A stretch of DNA of 64,000 bases from assembly GCF_003002825.1 (NCBI RefSeq), contig NZ_PVTE01000004.1:248001-312000 (forward strand), in the 5' to 3' direction. Both the position numbers and the translations under genes were made by a program. This DNA comes from Spirosoma oryzae. GTDB taxonomy: Bacteria > Bacteroidota > Bacteroidia > Cytophagales > Spirosomataceae. A model generated the notes under the pieces. That model was given only the letters and a program-made list of their open reading frames with translations. It was not told where the DNA came from and made no database searches. Positions 61,199 through 64,000 of the stretch are shown one piece after another; the stretch's first letter is position 1; every line of letters starts with the position of its first letter.

Positions 61199-62713
61199 TT
61201 GTCTCTCTCCGATCAACTTACCGATATTCTCAACAGCCTGGGCGGCTTCGGCCCGGAGCTATGGCTGTCGGTAGCGTTTTGTGGCCTGCTGCTGGCCGAA
61301 CTGCTCCTGCTACGGACAAATGTGGGCGTCCGGCGTCGGTGGCTGGCGGGACTCAGTATCGGCAGTTTGATCGTAGCGGGCATCTGGGTTGCGGTATTAC
61401 CCGCGCGGGGATTCCTGTTTACGCACCTGCTGTTTGTCGACAATCAGGCGGTCTATTTTCAACTGATTATCGTACTGAGCGCCGTGCTGGTACTGGCCTA
61501 CGAAGCGTCGGTAAACAGCGCGGCTGACAGACCGGTTGGCAATCGATTACCCGTTGAGTGGTATTCGCTGGTGCTGGCAATGACACTCGGGATGTTCCTG
61601 ATGACCCTGTCGGTCAACCTGCTGAGCATCTACCTGAGTATCGAACTGGTGTCGATCTGTTCGTACCTGCTGACGGCCCTCAACGCCGACCGGAAAGCGT
61701 CGGAAGGCGGGATTAAATACCTGCTGTTTGGTGCTGTCAGTTCGGCAGTCATGCTGTATGGTATGTCGCTGCTATATGGTATGACCGGCACCCTCGACCT
61801 GACCGCTGATAATTTTGGTATCGGCCTGTCGCAGCAGGACGCACCGATAGCGACCGTAGCGATGCTGCTTACGCTGGCAGGACTCCTGTTCAAACTCGCG
61901 GGTGTACCGTTCCACGTCTGGACACCCGACGCCTACGAAGCGGCCCCCGTACCCGTTGCGGCCTTCTTCTCCGTTGCCCCCAAAGCAGCCGCCGTGCTGG
62001 TATTCCTGCGTCTGGTATCGGCCCTGCCCGTCAACGGGCCGGCGGGGGGCGCGACGATCACCACGCTTCAAACGCCACTGGCCATCCTGGCGCTGGCGGG
62101 TATACTGATTGGAAACCTGACCGCCCTGCGCCAAACCGACGCCAAACGGCTGCTGGCGTATTCGAGCATTGCCCACGCCGGTTTTCTGCTGGTTGGGGTC
62201 GTCGCGCTGAATCCGGCCGGTTTCAATGCGGTGCTTTTCTATGCGGGCACCTACCTGTTTATGTCGCTGGGCGCGTTCTTCCTCATTGACTTACTGGCCC
62301 GTAGTCAGCGTAGCGATTCGCTCAGCATGGATCAGTTTGCCGGACTAGGCTCCCGCCAACCGCTGCTGGCGGTGGCGCTGACAATTATCATGCTGGCCCT
62401 GACGGGTCTGCCACCGACGGTAGGCTTTACGGCCAAGCTTCTTTCGTTCAGCGCCCTGTTCGAGGCCTATCAGCGCAGCAACGATCCGTGGCTGCTCACC
62501 CTTTTCGGACTAGGCCTACTCAACGCCCTGATCTCACTGGTGTATTACGTACGGATTCCGTTTCTGCTCTTTTTCCGACCCGCACCGACGAATCTTGCAG
62601 TTCCCGCTTCGCTTCCCCGGTTTGCTACGGGTCTGTCGGTAGCGCTGGCGCTAATTACGCTGCTCCTCTTCCTACGCCCCGACCTGCTGACAAACTGGAT
62701 TGCTGGTTTGTGA
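61199..62713 (+). CDS. nuoN: NADH-quinone oxidoreductase subunit N
   Basis: 504 residues with about 14 hydrophobic segments. The proton-pump core has LSIYLSIELVSICSYLLTAL (membrane Glu), EGGIKYLLFGAVSSAVMLYG (Lys) and FKLAGVPFHVWTPDAYEAAP, the antiporter-type signature. It is a proton-translocating membrane subunit of complex I. No ATG precedes the first membrane segment, so TTG 61199 is used (LSDQLTDILNSLGGFGPELW). No other complex I gene is in the window, and the neighbours are terC and purQ, so it is separated at least on these sides from the usual nuoM neighbour. Confidence 0.94.
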   Translation: MSLSDQLTDILNSLGGFGPELWLSVAFCGLLLAELLLLRTNVGVRRRWLAGLSIGSLIVAGIWVAVLPARGFLFTHLLFVDNQAVYFQLIIVLSAVLVLAYEASVNSAADRPVGNRLPVEWYSLVLAMTLGMFLMTLSVNLLSIYLSIELVSICSYLLTALNADRKASEGGIKYLLFGAVSSAVMLYGMSLLYGMTGTLDLTADNFGIGLSQQDAPIATVAMLLTLAGLLFKLAGVPFHVWTPDAYEAAPVPVAAFFSVAPKAAAVLVFLRLVSALPVNGPAGGATITTLQTPLAILALAGILIGNLTALRQTDAKRLLAYSSIAHAGFLLVGVVALNPAGFNAVLFYAGTYLFMSLGAFFLIDLLARSQRSDSLSMDQFAGLGSRQPLLAVALTIIMLALTGLPPTVGFTAKLLSFSALFEAYQRSNDPWLLTLFGLGLLNALISLVYYVRIPFLLFFRPAPTNLAVPASLPRFATGLSVALALITLLLFLRPDLLTNWIAGL

Positions 62714-62851
62714 GAGCGTATCGAGAGTACGTAGTGTGTTCGTCTTCTCAATCCGCCGTTGCATGATTTGACCGTCAGCCGCCCATCATGTACGTACGAG
62801 CGGGGAGCCAAGCGATACATCAGTTTAACAGTTGGAAACCGTCGCTAAAAG

Positions 62852-62884
62852 AAAAGAGCGCCCATCAATGAGTAGCGCTCTTTT
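62852..62884. terminator. Bidirectional terminator between nuoN and purQ
   Basis: AAAAGAGCGC (62852-62861) pairs with GCGCTCTTTT (62875-62884). T runs follow on both strands. It lies between convergent genes, 18 bases from the purQ stop. Confidence 0.85.
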
Positions 62885-62902
62885 TATGAGTAGTCGCGAT
62901 AG

Positions 62903-63592
62903 TTATACCAGCGCGCCCTTTAGTAGCTGCTCCAGGATAAGCCGGCCATCGGTGTTGCCCAGCATGGGGTCGGCTGCGCGTTCCGGGTGTGGCATCATGC
63001 CGAACACGTTCTTTTCCAGATTACAGACCCCGGCAATGTGATCGATACTGCCATTAGGGTTGTGACTATCATCGCCAACGTTACCGAACTCGTCACAGTA
63101 GCGAAACAGCACCTGACCGTTGTCGTTCAGTTCATTCAGCGTGTCGGCATCGACGAAGTAACGACCGTCACCGTGCGCAATGGGAATTTTATAAGCCGGT
63201 TTATCAAGACCGGCCGTCAGCAGCGCATCCGACGATTGTGGCTTGAGATAAATGTTTTTGCAGGCGTATTTCTGACTTGTGTTGCGTAACAGAACACCGG
63301 GTACCAGCCGGGCTTCGGCCAGAATCTGAAAGCCGTTGCAGATACCCATCAGGTAACCACCCCGCTTGGCGTGGGCAATCACTTCGTTCATAATGGGCGA
63401 AAAGCGGGCAACAGCGCCCGTTCTTAGGTAGTCACCGTACGAAAAGCCACCGGGAAGAATAATGAAATCACAGCCCTGTAGGTCGTGGTCTTTGTGCCAG
63501 AGCTTTACTACCTGCTGATCCATCAGCGTCAGCGCATCGACCGCATCCTGATCACAGTTCGAACCGGGGAAAACAACAACGCCAAATTTCAT
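62903..63592 (-). CDS. purQ: Phosphoribosylformylglycinamidine synthase, subunit PurQ
   Basis: 229 residues. The glutaminase subunit of the FGAM synthase complex; it supplies ammonia to PurL for de novo purine synthesis. [20 protein letters not shown] opens the domain. The nucleophile Cys lies in [14 protein letters not shown], and the His-Glu pair in [31 protein letters not shown] is also typical. The ATG at 63592 is the true start; the longer frame to 63652 is encoded by the octamer repeat (SFHHSLIQSL). No other pur gene is adjacent. Confidence 0.96.
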   Translation of the reverse strand: MKFGVVVFPGSNCDQDAVDALTLMDQQVVKLWHKDHDLQGCDFIILPGGFSYGDYLRTGAVARFSPIMNEVIAHAKRGGYLMGICNGFQILAEARLVPGVLLRNTSQKYACKNIYLKPQSSDALLTAGLDKPAYKIPIAHGDGRYFVDADTLNELNDNGQVLFRYCDEFGNVGDDSHNPNGSIDHIAGVCNLEKNVFGMMPHPERAADPMLGNTDGRLILEQLLKGALV

Positions 63593-63601
63593 AGAAGTCA
63601 A

Positions 63602-63669
63602 TGATTGAATGAGTGAGTGATGGAATGATTGAGTACCTGGCTGTTTACTCATTCAATCACTCGTTGATC
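63602..63669. repeat. Octamer-periodic inverted element B
   Basis: Octamers TGATTGAA, TGAGTGAG, TGATGGAA, TGATTGAG run in register from 63602 to 63633. The inverted arm is at 63647-63669. It fills the spacer upstream of purQ. Same family as the element at 50555-50644. Confidence 0.82.
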
Positions 63670-63672
63670 GGG

Positions 63673-63680
63673 CAAATTTA
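63673..63680 (-). promoter_or_regulatory. -7 box TAAATTTG, candidate purQ promoter
   Basis: An exact TAnnTTTG match on the minus strand, overlapping the stop codon of the upstream 5'-nucleotidase gene. Transcription would run through octamer element B before purQ. No clear -33 TTG. Confidence 0.4.
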
Positions 63681-64000
63681 CGCCTTTATTTCGAGCGATT
63701 GGCCGGTCAGTGCTGCTTTTCCTCGTTCGAAGGTGAGGTCGAGCCGTCCTAGGTTGATACCGGCAAAACCGACTTGATTCACCCAAACCGGCTGTCCATC
63801 GAGGTTAGTGATGGCAACGGGTGCATCGAGGAAGGTATGCGTATGCCCACCGATAATCAGGTCGATGTTGCGTGTTTTGCCGGCCAGTACCGTATCCGAA
63901 ATGGTTGGTCCCTCGTACTTATAGCCAAGGTGCGACAGACAAACCACGTAATCGCAGCGTTCCTGCTGCCGGAGCTGCTGCGCGGTAGTCATGGCCACGT
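63678..64000 (-). CDS. 5'-nucleotidase/metallophosphatase family protein, C-terminal end
   Basis: The last 107 codons only; the N-terminus lies beyond the right edge. DLIIGGHTHTFLDAP is the conserved GHTH metal motif of the calcineurin-like phosphoesterase domain, and VVCLSHLGYKYEGPTISD and VNQVGFAGINLGRLDLTFE are typical of the UshA-like nucleotidase group. The protein ends soon after the phosphoesterase domain, without the usual 5'-nucleotidase C-terminal domain. In this phylum the two domains are often encoded by separate neighbouring genes. A GTG codon near the edge is not taken as the start. Confidence 0.88.
   Translation of the reverse strand, partial: VAMTTAQQLRQQERCDYVVCLSHLGYKYEGPTISDTVLAGKTRNIDLIIGGHTHTFLDAPVAITNLDGQPVWVNQVGFAGINLGRLDLTFERGKAALTGQSLEIKA

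Noticed and set aside
63593-63652. N-terminal extension of purQ
   Set aside because: The 20 residues come from octamer element B, and PurQ proteins begin at [10 protein letters not shown].

Overview
The window is a stretch of chromosome from a member of the Bacteroidota, most likely order Cytophagales and close to Spirosoma-type genera. The evidence is TonB-dependent receptors with N-terminal carboxypeptidase-regulatory domains, a DUF4249 lipoprotein paired with one of them, a C-terminal type IX secretion sorting domain, a lipoprotein TamA variant (TamL) next to TamB, LytS/LytTR two-component proteins, TAnnTTTG promoter boxes and the absence of obvious Shine-Dalgarno sequences. The DNA is GC-rich overall, with AT-rich islands near 19.7-21.3 kb and 36.3-36.5 kb. 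No rRNA, tRNA, CRISPR array or insertion sequence was recognised.

Layout. 1-3.9 kb: N-terminal 1296 codons of a large surface protein (DUF11, SdrD-B and Ig-like repeats) running off the left edge. 4.5-10.6 kb (minus): a TolB-like/beta-barrel protein, an FAD oxidoreductase, cmk and a GNAT acetyltransferase. 10.7-16.5 kb (plus): TonB receptor, secreted repeat protein, pentapeptide-repeat histidine kinase, LytTR regulator, SUI1-like factor. 16.5-18.9 kb (minus): peptide transporter followed by an Rpn-type nuclease. 19-21.2 kb (plus): M23 peptidase, then a GbsR-like regulator with a 50-bp perfect palindrome in front and two unknown membrane proteins behind. 21.3-27 kb: VOC protein, SMP-30-like lipoprotein, catalase-like protein, small basic secreted protein, RecQ helicase. 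27.2-30.9 kb: three tandem lytic transglycosylases. 30.9-36.3 kb (minus): DUF4249/TonB receptor pair, photolyase, small secreted protein. 36.6-43.4 kb: S15 peptidase, a nested-repeat spacer, copper P-type ATPase, acidic protein, AAA/DUF4143 protein. 43.4-52.2 kb: T9SS-sorted FG-GAP protein, murF, SGNH hydrolase, and an FtsX permease/ABC ATPase pair divergent from a TesA-like esterase. 52.3-64 kb: tamL, tamB, terC, nuoN, purQ and the C-terminal end of a 5'-nucleotidase family protein.

The most unusual feature lies between the genes. Many spacers are filled, flush with the neighbouring start or stop codons, by inverted-repeat elements of several distinct families. The largest family has arms that are degenerate tandem heptamers (consensus RGTNTWC). 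It forms complete two-armed elements at five spacers, with further arms at three more places, one of which runs into the coding start of a peptidase gene. A second family uses octamers (TGATTGAG type). Others are a GGATTACAGGAT type, a CCCCCTAAAGGGGG type (two loci), a CTAAACGGTTT palindrome (two loci), a GAGACGCGA type and a 28-bp CCCGGTCTGG type. Together they suggest an actively spreading or length-evolving set of intergenic elements.

Functionally, most genes serve the cell envelope: outer-membrane assembly (TamL/TamB), lipid or lipoprotein transport (FtsX/ATPase), wall synthesis and turnover (MurF, three transglycosylases, M23), nutrient uptake (two TonB receptors, POT transporter) and metal handling (CopA, TerC). 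A smaller set covers DNA maintenance and stress (RecQ, photolyase, catalase, Rpn) and core metabolism (cmk, purQ, nuoN).
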